DNA of 64,000 nt from Melampsora larici-populina 98AG31 (GCF_000204055.1 NW_006768779.1:710350-774349); one strand, 5' to 3'. Counted from the stretch's first letter, positions 10,985 to 22,875 are shown. Translations and numbers: made by a program. Notes: a model not told the origin generated them from the sequence alone.

Positions 10985-12690
10985 TCTTCCTCTCCCTCAA
11001 TACCCGGTGTAGAAATTATAACCCAACAAGGGTTATACAGAGCTTGAGGGGATAATATACCAATAAATGACTAGTAGAAGATGTTCAAGGACTGCCCTCC
11101 TAAAACAAGACAGTCAGAAAGGGGAACTCTGATTAATTGAGTACTGATAAGGCACCAGGGAAAAGCAACTTTAAAGGATCAAAAGCACATGTATTTCAAC
11201 TCAAAAGCACAATTTTATTTCTCTCAACACTGCTATAGTGTTATTCCAATATGATAAGTAAGAAAATAAAGCAATATCTTTTTTATATCATTCCTAATAA
11301 GTATTTTTGACTAGAACACTGGAGTCAATTTCTCTATATAGCTATAATAAAGGGTGTATTTAAGTGACTGGGTACTGTTAAAATAAGTTTATGATGATAA
11401 ACAAAATGATATCTGTGTAGATGATAAAGAAAAAAGGGAACAACAATCCCAAAATCATCCTATAGAATATATATCAATGTGTTACAACTCTTACAATGGT
11501 CAACAGCTTCAAAAACCAATCAATTTTGACAAAAAAACCCTAAAAACCATATGATGATGCAATGTAATGATCTTTTTACTAATGTATAATGTAATTTTCA
11601 CAGCCAAAAGTGATCATTGACATATTGGAAGGAATGATGTACAGCACTTCTTAAGATGAATACAGGTGATTTTTTCCGTGTAAACTAGCTGAAAACCTAT
11701 TTTTGAAGTTATAGGGTTTTCCAAATCGTTTTCAGTTTTGGATTACTAAAGTGCATCTTGTAGAGCTTGTGATACTGATCAATAATTGGTGCCATATCAG
11801 GTATTTCCAATGAGTAATGGATGAGTTATTGAGTTGTGAAGTCAAGGTTTTTGTATGTAAATGTTGTTACATGTATGCATGTAAGTGTAAATTTTGAAAT
11901 CCACACCAGTTTCTTATTCCCTTTATAAATTTTGTTGCAAACCTCTGCTACTGATGGTTTAAGGCTTTTACATTATGTAATCTTCTCTGCTGCGTTGAAT
12001 GAGCCATCTACCATCCAATTCTGACGTCATTTAACATATGTAATAAGCTGAAAACCTCCATTTTTGACAAAATCCACCCATTTTTACCACTTTACACAGC
12101 TGTTGCTCCTTCTATCTTGCTACTGTAATATTACATCATCATCTATAACCTTAAAAATACCGGACAATCCTCTTGGCAACCTTGAATATTGTTAATACCA
12201 TCATTACATATGTAAACTACCCATAAAACCCTTGTTTACCAACTTCAAAAAAAGTACCATTTCCTTGATCATTTCCATTTCTCCTTATCAACCCTCAAGA
12301 TTAAAATTGTTACTGACTAATATAATGCTTTTCATTCGTATTCTAACCTCACAAAACCCATAAACCCAATATCACCACCCTAAAAACCATTGACAAGTTT
12401 GTATACCTATATTTTCAATTTTTCTTATGTTTTTCTTTCTTATCTTTTGGTAATTCATTTGTTAATAGTGTTTATTGAGATTCATAAGTTATTTGCAATA
12501 GGATGAACTAATCATGACATAATGAACAATACATAATCCCAAAAGAGCTTCTATTGATCAGATTCCTTCAATTTTGAGTTTGCTTCCCTGCTAAGCTTTT
12601 CTAGTAAACTTGGTAAACTGTTATCAATAATTTCTTTGATTGATCCCATAAATTGATGGCCACACCAGACTACCAGACCCAGAATTGCCA
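10985..12690. repeat. Right arm of a long inverted repeat
   Basis: The reverse-complement partner of 5300-6640. The outermost shared block recognised is near 12650-12690 (CCATAAATTGATGGCCACAC), facing about 5310-5360 on the left. A stretch at about 11200-11640 has no partner on the left and looks like an insertion. No protein-coding gene was recognised. Confidence 0.65.
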
Positions 12691-13252
12691 ATACCAGACC
12701 CAGACCCCTCCATGCAATTGGCCTGAACCCTTGCTAGAGCTTTGCTTCCCATCAAAACCTCTTGATATTACCACAGAACTTGATCAAAGTACCTGTGAGA
12801 AAGCAGCTCAGTGGGTCAGCTGAAGCTCTCATTAATACAAACAAAAGTTTCAAATAAAGAAACTGACAAAGATCCATTGCTGCCAGGTCTTGCACGCAGA
12901 TCTGCTAGGGCTTCATCCATGAGGGTCCATTGGCAATTTCTGTTGTTTTTGGTGTGGTTGAGGTGGTTATAAACTGTCATATATCACTAAAATATGCTTA
13001 GGTGATTTCAATTCAATACTCCTGTGTCCTCAGCACCATGAATGCTCACCATGAAGACAATTTACTCCACCTTCTTGCGCCCCAACTTCAATTACAAGTC
13101 TTTGTTGCCCAGAGATTGTGTGTTGGTGAGAAACACTTGGTTGCTGGAATTTGCAATGCAACTATTAGCAGTTGTATCTTCCAATTGAAGTCAATATTCA
13201 GTCAACAGAAAAAAGGTTTAATTACACAAACTAAGAAATGCCTACAATCAAT
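12691..13252. other. Non-coding DNA
   Basis: Short near-repeats of CCAGACCC occur at 12668-12704. The 89-codon frame at 13002-13271 runs into the next element and has no known domain. Confidence 0.4.
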
Positions 13253-14178
13253 CACAGCCCCCATCTACTAGGCTCTGGCAGGCCAGAGCCTACCACTGAC
13301 TCCATGAAAGATTCATGAAAGATTCATGAAAGGTTCATGAAAGATTCAGAAAGATTTCAAAATGACGTCAACATAATATCATATGGGGCCATTTGCCTGT
13401 CCGACCACCAAAATTCTGATGTCATCATATGATGACATAAATCTGTACACACCTGCTCCTGTATTCACTGTACAATATATGTTTCTACATCTTTTATTTT
13501 TGCAGCCTTTGTCCAAAAGGCATATTTCTATATGTAATTGTGGATTCTACATGAGCAGTCCAATCTTTCCCTGATTTGTTGATTCTAGGAAGGATATGAA
13601 TAAATTGATGGCAGAAACTTTTGGAAAATATTATTTACATGCATATCAGTCTATTTGTGCTTAATTTAGGCCCTACATTTCATCACAATTTGCCTCAAGG
13701 TCAAAGAACTTCAGAAAATCCAACTTCTGTAAATAATCCACAATTACATATAAAAATACTACCCATATACAAAGGCTGTAGGGAACAGAAATGTGGAGAA
13801 ACATAGTGCGGAAAATATTATTAAATTTAATGTATATGTATATTGACGAAGATTGAAGATATTCAAGATCCAAGTCTTATGTATAGTACAAAAATAGTAT
13901 TTTTTATCCGTGATTTTTTTTTTCAAACCTCAATAACTCAGTCAATTTACATGATAAAGTTTAATAGACAATATATTCTTGATCAGTGAATACAGGAGCA
14001 GGTGTGTACAGATTTATGTCATCATATGATGACATTGGAATTATGGTGGTTGGACAGGCAAATGGCCCCATATGATATTATGTTGAAGTCATTTTGAAAT
14101 CTTTCTGAATCTTTCATGAATCTTTCATGAAGCTGTGGTACTCTCTGGCCTGCCAGAGCCTAGTAGCTGGGGGCTGTG
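13253..14178. mobile_element. 926-bp TIR element with hairpin termini
   Basis: The left arm (13253-13469) and right arm (13984-14178) are about 200-bp inverted repeats of high identity. Each begins CACAGCCCCC, then TACTAG. The left arm then holds an intact hairpin, GGCTCTGG-CAGG-CCAGAGCC, and both arms have tandem ATTCATGAAAG-like units. Towards the centre the arms share TGTCATCATATGATGACA. The interior of about 510 bp has no recognised gene. The end layout (hairpin followed by short tandem repeats) parallels the left end at 7711. Confidence 0.8.
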
Positions 14179-14787
14179 GATACGTCTGGAGTGTTATATG
14201 CACTCACTGGAGGGAGAGTAAATCAAGTTTTCAATTTGGAAGATTGAGTCAGTTATGAATTGATCAAAAAGATAAAGAAAGATTGAATTCCTGGAGACTG
14301 TCATCAAACATATCTCAATCAAAAATACACTTACACTCCATGCTAATATTGCAGGATGCCCAGTTGCCACTAGAGATTGTTGAGAATGAGTTTTCATCAG
14401 TGAAGGGAATAATGAAAGACATTTGTATTCTTGTCAGGGTTTGGGGAATTTCCTTGGCAAAGAGTCAAGAGAATCAAAAAATTGAAGTCAGAAACCGTAT
14501 ACATTGAGACCTGTATGTTTAACATATTTAGTCTTTTGATGACTGGGTGTAAGTTGAGGAAGATGAAAAGTGTTAGTTGAAGAAAGGAAAAGGTGTTGGT
14601 TGAGGAAAAGAAAATATGTTGGTTGAAGAAATAGTGGTCTTCAGTTTGATTCAACTTTAAGGCAAGCCAGGATGCAAGCCAGGGGTGATGGGTTGTGACT
14701 CACAATTGTGATAGAATGGGATTTCACTTAACCCAATTCACAGATGAGGAGATGTCACCACCTGTTCTGCCTCAAATTTCTCATGAG
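14179..14787. other. Non-coding DNA
   Basis: The small frames at 14194-14654 lack recognisable motifs. Tandem-like GTTG[AG]AAGAAA motifs occur near 14575-14630. Confidence 0.4.
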
Positions 14788-17687
14788 CAAGGCTGCCACT
14801 ATACTACACTACACTACACTATACTATACTGCATCTGAAATCTACTTGGTATAGTATAGTTCTATTAAACATATGCGGCACTTAAAGCTATATATGTACA
14901 TGTACATAGTTGCCGTATATGGTTTTTTTTGGCGGGGAAAAAAACAAAAGAAGCATATTTGAAGTATTTTGCCCAACAAGGAAAAACTATATACAACAAC
15001 TATGTACATAAACATAGTTGCTTTGAGTACCGTGATGGTATAGTATAGTTGAAATATACTCAGTATAGCTTGAATTCAGATTTTTTTTGAAAACTTGTAT
15101 AGGCATCTTTCAGAATACTTGGTAAATCCCACTATACTGGGTATATTTTTCAGTACTAGAGAACATGCGGGCATGCCCGCCACAGTCCCACTGTGCCACA
15201 ATTTACCTGCAACCATTCAAATTACTCAAAACTTTCTCATCGAGTGAAAAGATGCTTGTCTTGGTGTTGGCTCACAACTGTCCACAACTTCAAAACACAC
15301 TAATTATATTGATTTTCCTAAGCACATCCAGAAGCATTTTTGGCCAGTGTAGCAATGGTTCTCTGCAATAAAACAATACATGGTTGGTATAAACTCAAGT
15401 GTGATAATCAAGGCGCCAGAGGTAGTATCACAACAACAAAAGTTTCAAAGTACTGGGAAAAAAATTATATCATATGAAGAATTATATCTAGTATATGCAG
15501 TCACTGTCTATGGCAATAGGGAATGTGCAAAAATTGTGTGTAAATCCTTTTGTTAAATGTTATGGCATCTATGGTAATCCAAACATTTGACCTTTTTGCA
15601 TTTGTGACAATTCATCCTTGAAGTCAATGGATTAGACACCTGCCTCCACTCCTTTGTCTCTACAATTTTGGATGAGTTTTATTAAGCTTCCCAAACATAA
15701 CTAATAATACTGATTTTGCTTTGTTGATTTTCTCTTAGTGTGTGAAATTTGAGGGATACAGGGTAATTTTTTAGTTTCTTTCTGTTTCTCAAAAACAATT
15801 GAAGTGAACGCTGGAATATGGTATACTACTACAAGTGATTTATACTGAACCACCACACTTTAAGCGCAATGCTAGCCTGAATGTAGGGTTTCATGCTTTA
15901 CTGCAAAGAAACATGCAAAATTCACGCTCACCCCATTTCTAAAAATTCCAGTATTGATGATGGCAAGTTGATGTAGGCTTTGAGAAGGCAAGGTGGAAGG
16001 AGCAAACTCCATGATGTGGTAGTTGTACCCAGAAACAGTATAATATACCAGTTGATGTGGCCAAGGACAAACCTGTGACAACGCAAGGTTGGTCCCCCGC
16101 TTGTGTGTCTGTAAATAAAGGCAGGAAGTAATTGACTGATTCAGTAAAAAATGTTACTCACTTTGTGAAAGAAACTCAAGAATAGGCATTGTTTTTAAAG
16201 GTAAAGGTTTAACCAGTCAGAAGCACTCAATGATGTCTTGATTATAATTGAGAGGTGTTTATAAATTGGAAAGAATTTTACAATGAAGTCATTCACAAAA
16301 AATCCTTATATGGCAAGCTCTCAAACTAAGGCAGTTCATTTGTGAGCCTTTTCCAGAGTTTAAAAGACTACTACCTTAAGAGTAACAAATACAGCTGTAA
16401 ATTATGTCAATTGGTCAAAAGCTTACCTGACAGTCAAACTTGCTATTGCTCATCTGCTGTTGCTTCTCATCATTTTAACCTGCATATACACAGCCTTTGT
16501 ATTGATCAAGAGCTGTATTTGTAATCTACCATCACAGTAAATACCATTGTCAAGATGGTTCACCATGTAAAATATAAATAAAGTAAGATTATAAAAAATA
16601 TAATTATTGCTTCAATGAGAAAAAAACAAGGCTTGGCACGTGTCAGGTGTCAAAGCAAAAGACATTGCATAAAATAATGAATGGCAAATACTGGCAAGAG
16701 TAAAACAAAAGAAAGACCACAGTAGCAAGGCTATGGGGATTGGATCAGACACAAGGGATTGATTCAAGTTCACATACACAAGAAATTATCTCGGATAGGG
16801 TGCTTACTTGATATAGTGCTCCTTGGTTAAGAGGTTGAAGTAAACCAAGACAAAGACAAAGACGCCAGACAGAAGCCGGATGATGCAGCAATTTTTGATA
16901 TTGTGAAATGAGGTGTTAAGTGAGGCTCATGGTTAATTTGGAATTTCTTGGATATATACAAAAATTTGATGCAAAGGATAATGGGTGTCAAATTGAGTGG
17001 GACACAGCACCTTTTTATAGGGATGGAAAGTAGAAGTAAGCAAAGTGATAAACAGGACTTTTGAAAGCAGGATTTCAAAAGGTGACTATTGAAGATAGAA
17101 AACCTCTCAAACAAGGGAGGGAATCCCAATAAAGCAAAGGAAACAATTTCCCAATAGCCTCAACAAAGACACCTTTTATAGAAAGCACATAATGGAGTAT
17201 TTCAAGAAATGAAAACAATGAGACCAAAAGCAAAATGTCCACAAGGCAATACGGAAAAGTACGTGGTTTTGTTTCAATAAGCACAGCAAATTGCTAACAA
17301 AGCCAAAAGGAATGTTAAGGTGACAACAAAAGGTACATTTTTTTGTTTCAATAAGCACAGCTCATAACTAACAAAGCCAAAAGGAATATTGTTAATTGAA
17401 ATGAAAATATATAGAATCAGAGATTTGACAGTAAGAATACAATCACAAACCGAACTAACAGACTGATCTTGAAAAGAAACAAAAGCAACCTAATGTGGGG
17501 TTGCCCGGAGCAGAAGCGTGGCAGACTTATGCGAGTCTGTTCCACATATTTATATTTTAGATAGTATAGATCCAACCATACTGGTATAGTTGTCAGTATA
17601 GTATAGTTGAACTATACTATATAGTATAGATCCAACTATGCTGGTATAGTTGAACTATACTATACCCATAGTATAGTGGCAGCCTTG
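14788..17687. mobile_element. 2.9-kb non-autonomous hAT-like element
   Basis: The ends are inverted: the left reads CAAGGCTGCCACTATACTAC and the right, reverse-complemented, CAAGGCTGCCACTATACTAT. The sequence TCATGAG flanks both sides (14781-14787 and 17688-17694) as a direct repeat. Subterminal regions are packed with TATAGTATAG-type units (14805-15060 and 17550-17680). A CAAGG start, subterminal repeats and a target repeat near 8 bp suit the hAT superfamily, although only 7 bp repeat here. No transposase is visible in the interior. Confidence 0.7.
17262..17395. repeat. Two-copy tandem repeat (~78-bp unit)
   Basis: TTTTGTTTCAATAAGCACAG followed by CTAACAAAGCCAAAAGGAAT occurs twice, starting near 17264 and 17342. 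It lies inside the 2.9-kb element and is non-coding. Confidence 0.75.
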
Positions 17688-17921
17688 TCATGAGTCACAA
17701 TGTGGCTTTTATAAAGTATTTCTGTGGTGACACTGGAAGGTTAAACCTGGGCCATCAAGCCATTGTGATTCTCATGTCCATCTTATGATTTGCTCTTTGC
17801 TGTGTCAGACCTGAAAAATGTAACATTTAGCCCCAGGGATGTGGAATAGTCCAGTTTGCACATGTATGTGCCCAAAATCCCTTGACTGGTGTAGGATCTA
17901 CCCTCTCAAATTAAAAATGAA

Positions 17922-18015
17922 TGAAGGCTGTGGGATTTGAACCCACACCCGAAGACTGCGGATTTTGCTGGAATCAACCTAAACACAGCGCCTTAGACCA
18001 CTCGGCCAAACCTCC
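17922..18015 (-). tRNA. tRNA-Leu (anticodon UAG) with intron
   Basis: On the minus strand the acceptor stem GGAGGTT pairs with AGCCTTC plus a discriminator A. The D-arm is GCCGAGTGGTCTAAGGC, and the anticodon stem CTGTG/CGCAG is followed by the T-arm GTGGGTTCAAATCCCAC. The anticodon loop starts TTTAGG, giving UAG (Leu, CUA codons). It is interrupted by about 16 nt, the canonical position 37/38 intron also seen in fungal tRNA-Leu genes. Box A and box B promoter sequences are intact. It sits alone between transposon insertions, just outside the 2.9-kb element. Confidence 0.9.
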
Positions 18016-18274
18016 TCATTGTTGACAGGGCCTAGATTTAGTGGTTCGACCCACCTGGAAGGAGCAAAAGACCTTAACTAGATGGCAATACCGTGGGGCC
18101 TCAATAGGTCTGAGATATTTGATGAGTCTGTGTGAATCAATATTTCCTTGTTCCCAAGGTCAGCACCACTCTGTATGGCAGAGACAACAGCAAATAATTT
18201 GGCCAAGAAATTGTGCCTGGGCGGTTTTGGAAATATTAAAGAGTGTGCATGGCACAACTTGACTTTCCAAAAGC

Positions 18275-18739
18275 AATGTTGGGCCGGTGCATTGCTCTGA
18301 GTGATCAACACACCGCAACATTGAGCAACGGGGAAAAACCCGCAAAGCAACGCAACACACCAGATCAGACCCTTACCTGGTGTGTTGCTCAATGGGGTGT
18401 AGGTTTCCAGCCCCTTGTGTTGCCGTTGTGGCACCATTGTGAGCAACACAACTCCGCAACCGGTTTTACTCACCAAATAGGTTATATAAACCTGGACCCA
18501 TGTCCCCCTGTGTTCGATTTTGGCTTTAGGAAACTTCTAATCATTAACACCTCACACACTGCCTTAAAATGCACAGGGCAATCAAATTGTGCAATGATGT
18601 GCGCAACACCCCGCTGAGTTTCCAGCAATGCAACAGGATTTGCAATTGCCTGTTGCGTTGTGGGGTTCAAGGTGAGAAAACAATGTGTTGCATTGCGCGC
18701 AACAGCCGGTTGCTCACAACGCAACACAACAGCCCAATG
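18275..18739. mobile_element. 465-bp element with flanking 11-bp direct repeat
   Basis: TTTCCAAAAGC is present on both sides (18264-18274 and 18740-18750). The ends are weak inverted repeats around TTGGGC. The inside is dense in GTTGC/GCAAC motifs on both strands, with a strong hairpin (ACACACCAG/CTGGTGTGT near 18356-18387). The local overlapping frames on both strands are by-products of this composition. It is a non-autonomous element, and the superfamily is undetermined (hAT-like by size of repeat). Confidence 0.65.
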
Positions 18740-18881
18740 TTTCCAAAAGCCAGCACCATCAGGAAAACCATCACAAGAGAATGAAATGGAAGGACATATC
18801 TGAGGAAGCTGGTTTCCAGTAAAGTGATTTGATCAGACACTGTCCATCCCAAGACTAGAGGTGTTTGGCAAGCTATGTGAA

Positions 18882-19416
18882 ATTATGAAGAATCATGTTG
18901 TTCCTGGGAATAAGTGCATGGCACAATAATGTAGATGATACATTTGAATACGTGTCTTGTAGTTAATGCAGCAACCTGGCCCAAAAAAGTGGGTCAATCC
19001 CGGGTTCAGGACCGGGTCAGCCCAATCTTGGCGTGGGCATGGGCAAAAGCGGGTCAGCCCAGTCCAACCCGCATAATGTAGGCACAGGTCAAGGTGTGCT
19101 CCGGCCGATATCCGGCGAGTTCAAGCCATTCCGACAACCGAGCCGCCGGATAATCCGGCCACCGGATGATGCCAAAGGCCTTTCCGGTATCCGGATCCGT
19201 CGGATAATCCGACGGATTATGAAGAATCATGTTGTTCCTGGGAATAAGTGCATGGCACAATAATGTAGATGATACATTTGAATACGTGTCTTGTAGTTAA
19301 ACCGCCGGATTATCCGGCCACCGGATGGTTTCAAAACCCTTTCCGACATCCGGATCCGACGGATGCTCCGACGGATATCCGTCAGCCCAGTCCAACCCGC
19401 ATAATGTAGGCACAGG
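18882..19416. repeat. Duplicated flank and terminal segments at the hAT left end
   Basis: An 85-bp segment starting ATTATGAAGAATCATGTTGT occurs identically at 18882-18966, outside the element except for its last 3 bp, and at 19216-19300, inside it. A 36-bp segment starting GTCAGCCCAGTCCAACCCGC occurs at 19053-19088 and 19381-19416. Between them are GC-rich, CCGGAT-type repeats. The order implies a duplication or nested insertion at this end. Confidence 0.8.
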
Positions 19417-22015
19417 GGAAGTTTGGGCAAATCGGCTCTCCGGTGGGCAAAACAGATACTTTATTTTTATTTCAAGCACCTACAATACATGTTTTTCTTG
19501 TTTCAAAAGACTACCGTATGTGTATATTTGGTTGGAAGTTAACAGTTTAAATAAAAAATTTGATAATTTGTAAAAATTGAACAGATAGACTCATAGAGCA
19601 ATCATTGATAATACCTTGTTCCAAGTCTTGAGACATACAAGAGCTTCAAAAGTATCCGGTTTGAGACCATGACAATGTTTGGTTAAAATACGGCCGCCTG
19701 CTGAAAAGGCCCATTCTGAAGGAGTACTACTTGCTGGGACTGAAATAAAGGTTTGAGCCAGGTTTGCAAGAGAGGGATAAGTTCCTTTGTTACGTCGCCA
19801 ATAATCCAAAGGTTTACAAGATCTGGGCCCGCGAGGTTCTGCTAGATAACTTATAAGTTCATCGGCCAATGAGCGCTTCTTGGGTGCCGGTAAGAAAGTT
19901 TGAGGTCCGTCTTCATCAGGCTGATGGATTGAATCTAATGTATCCTCTACAGCATCATCATCTAAAATGAATCAGCAAGCCTCCTTTAAGAAGAGTTCTT
20001 GCAAATCTGATTGATTGTAAATACCAGCTTTTTGAAGAGTGTCTGAGGAAAGCTCCTTGTCCTTGCTTCGAGGGTCAAGTACATGTGCACAGAGATAGAC
20101 TGGCTTAGCAATTGTGTTGTTAAAATAGGTGACAAGCTTTTTCTTCATTGGAGTGATGGCAAGTCAAATGGAATAGTTTTCAAAAGAATCCAAAGCCTTG
20201 AAAAGATACAAGATATCAGCAACATGAAATAAAAACTGAAAATCTATCATCTCAAGCTTACCTTGTCAAGTTGACTTTCAAGCCACTCATAAACTGGTAA
20301 GACAGCATTGAGACTCGTATAAGTCGATTAAGAAAGCATATTAGTGGCTTTTTCAAACGGCTCAAGAAATTGAGTAAGGCAGGCAATGAGATCCCACTTG
20401 GAAGGGGTGAGAGAAAACTTGGTCATTGAGGAGTCCCTTGAGCATTTAAGATAAATAACATCCTTGAGTTCAAGTGCTCTTTTGAGAGCCATGAGATCCG
20501 AATTCCATCAAGTTTCAATGTTTCGAATGAGTCCAAGACAGAGACTAAGTTCAGCCTCCACAAGATTCTCAAAAGATTTTCTACGGCTTGGAGTTTTTAT
20601 CACAGCAGTGATGAAAGCCATGAGACAAGTTAGGGCTCCAGGAGCATCATCCTGAGCAATTCCACCATCGTCAAGTAAATCAGGTAAGGTGACTGAAGAA
20701 TTCTCGCCAAGGTTTTTCAAAAAAAAACGCCAAACCAGCGCGAGCAACTAAGTTAATGACATGAGCTACACATCCTAGCAAGTGTTGGTCCTTATTGAAA
20801 CTTTTGATCTCTCCTGCGACTTCTTGCACCATCACTCCATTTGTGGATGCATTATCAGCTGTAATACAATAAACTTTCTTATCAATATTAAATTTCTTGA
20901 GGCACTCCATAAAGTAAACTGCAAGGTTGGCACCCGGCTTGGGTCCTTTGATATCTTGCATAGCTAATATAACTTCTTGCATCTTGTATTGGTTGTTGAT
21001 CCAGTGAGAAGTGATACCTAAGATGGGATGATCATTTGGTGATGACCATTCATCACAGGTGATGTTGATAGCTAGAGAATTATCCAAAATGTCCTTGAGA
21101 AGAGTACGACAGACATGGAACTGAGTCTTGACAGCCTCCATTACGCAATCGGATCCAACAAGGATGGGTGGTATGTCTTGATTACAAAGCTTGAGAAGTT
21201 GTTTGAACTCCTTGCAATCAACAATCGTAGCTGGCATCTTGCCATTCACAACAAGCTTGATGAGATGAAACTTGAGAGATTCTCGAAGATAGTTTGGGAA
21301 TCTGTAAAGCAAGATTCAGAAGAGAAAAAGAATGAAACAAAAGAAGAATTATAAAAAGATTGAAATTAGAGAAAAAGATTAAAAGAATAAAAAGAATGAT
21401 TGAAACTTGAAATGGTTAAGACTTACCGTTTCCATTTTGCCACTGGTGAAAAAAGACTTAATCACACCTTGTTGTGGCTTGCATTCCAGTGTAATCCGGT
21501 GTTGACGCTCAAGATGTCGAGCGAGAGACTTTGTGCACTGAATTGAATCTGGAGTCATAGGAACTCCACAGATACGGTTGCTTCCTGCGGGCTTAGAAAC
21601 TTGACAGATGTACTTTGCTGTCCCACGTACTATTTCCGTCTTGAAATACTTCCATACCCACAATGTTTGGTTCTTCGTAATCTTATTAGATGAATTGGAG
21701 TTCTTAGATTGCGTGCACTGAGATTGCGGAGAATTTGATTCATTGTCTGAGTCCAGTACAATGGGTGACAATACAATAGGTGGGGATGAGCGTTTCAGGT
21801 GTTTCAGGTGTTTTGGCATGATGTTTGTTGGTTCTCAGCGGAGTCTGGGAGCAGTGATAGCGGTTTTTGTGTGGATATTTTGGTTTTTCCCCAATTTCTT
21901 CAATTTTTTTGAATTTGAAAAAAATTGGGGCTACTGGACCGGGTTGACCCGGCCAAAAAAGGAATGGGCCCCGGGCCATTTTCATTTTTCCGGGTTAGGT
22001 CCGGTCGCTGCATTA
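18964..22015. mobile_element. 3.05-kb hAT transposon (decayed)
   Basis: The termini are TAATGCAGCAACCTGG on the left and, reverse-complemented, TAATGCAGCGACCGGA on the right. The 8-bp flanks CTTGTAGT (18956-18963) and CTTTTAGT (22016-22023) match at 7 of 8 bases, as expected of a hAT target duplication. The interior carries a minus-strand hAT transposase with BED-type N-terminal region and hAT C-terminal dimerisation region, broken in several places. The left end is complicated by the duplication at 18882-19416. Confidence 0.85.
19591..21819 (-). pseudogene. hAT-family transposase, disrupted
   Basis: Minus-strand pieces in order. At 21819-21427 is a basic/Ser-rich N-terminus with a zinc-finger-like segment (YICQVSKPAGSNRICGVPM ... 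CTKSLARHLERQHRI, a C2H2/BED pattern). An intron-like gap follows at about 21426-21302. At 21312-20720 is the catalytic core (ITCDEWSSPNDHPILGITSHWI, YCITADNASTNGVMV, CVAHVINLVA). At 19869-19591 is the C-terminal dimerisation region (DYWRRNKGTYPSLANLAQTF, SSTPSEWAFSAGGRILT). Lesions are a frame change at a nine-A run (20719-20727), a TGA at 20508-20510 in the hAT hallmark T-R-W-N-S (the Arg is now stop), and a TAA at 20328-20330. Both stops are explicable by C-to-T changes. Not functional. Confidence 0.88.
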
Positions 22016-22063
22016 CTTTTAGTGCTGCTCAGCCGAGGGAAATATGTTGAGTGCCCATGACAA

Positions 22064-22875
22064 TCAAGCCTTGATCCTCCCCCATTTGATCAGAGGGCAA
22101 TGGTAGGGAACAGCAGATTCTCTAAGAGCTTTGAAAAGTGCAAGGCAAGAACCAATTTCTTCAGTTGTGTTTGCTTCCTCAAAGATTTTCCATACATCCA
22201 AGCCATCACAGATGTTGTGCACCCAATTACAGGGTAGACCCAACTTGGGAGTGCATTTACAACACTTCCAACCAAAGCATACTTGATCAATCTTGAGAAC
22301 ACCAAGCATATCCCATTTTTTGGATGGTTTCTTCCTGGGTTGGTTGGAAGAGGTGGAAAGGGGAGTGGAACCTTTGTACTTGGTAGAGATTGAAGAGGAT
22401 GAAACAATAGATCTAGAGATACTCTTGGGAATGTCTTGACAACAAAGGTATTGGATCCAAACCCTTCAAGTGCCTGGGCATTGTAGTCACCCCAAGTTAT
22501 GGTACAGCATGAAAATTCCAAACCACAGGCTTTAATCACTACAGAAAATATGATCTTTTCCACCCAGAAAAGAAAAGTAATGCTGTAGAGGAATCCTGAG
22601 ACACTCGGAAGACACCAGTGACATAGGCTTCTCTTCTGTAATATGTTCTAGGTTTTCCATCCCTAGTTTCAACTTGAGTTTGATTTCATAATTACAAGGT
22701 TGTGTTTGAGCTGGAGGATGAGGTGGTTGGCCTTCAGGAAGCATGTCTTTCTTCTTTGGCTTTTGCTGTGCCTGTGTTCCTGGTGCTGGTGCTGGTGGTC
22801 TGTTAGGTCTTTTTTGCTGGTCTGCTGGAATTTAATTTGCCGTAACAAACACTCTGAGTTTCTGTTTTGCATCAT
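22064..22875 (-). pseudogene. Unrecognised decayed ORF next to the hAT element
   Basis: Minus-strand frames chain into what was probably one reading frame. There is a Pro/Gln-rich start (22875-22532), then a piece near 22345-22064 with a basic QPRKKPSKKW stretch, a Cys-rich segment (CFGWKCCKCTPKLGLPCNW near 22270-22210) and a short C-terminus. Stops and frame changes separate them. I do not recognise the family. The setting suggests transposon-derived sequence. Confidence 0.4.

Noticed and set aside
22090..22563. 157-codon minus-strand open frame
   Set aside because: The neighbouring frame gives the more protein-like Cys-rich sequence, so this frame is probably a shifted reading of the same relic.
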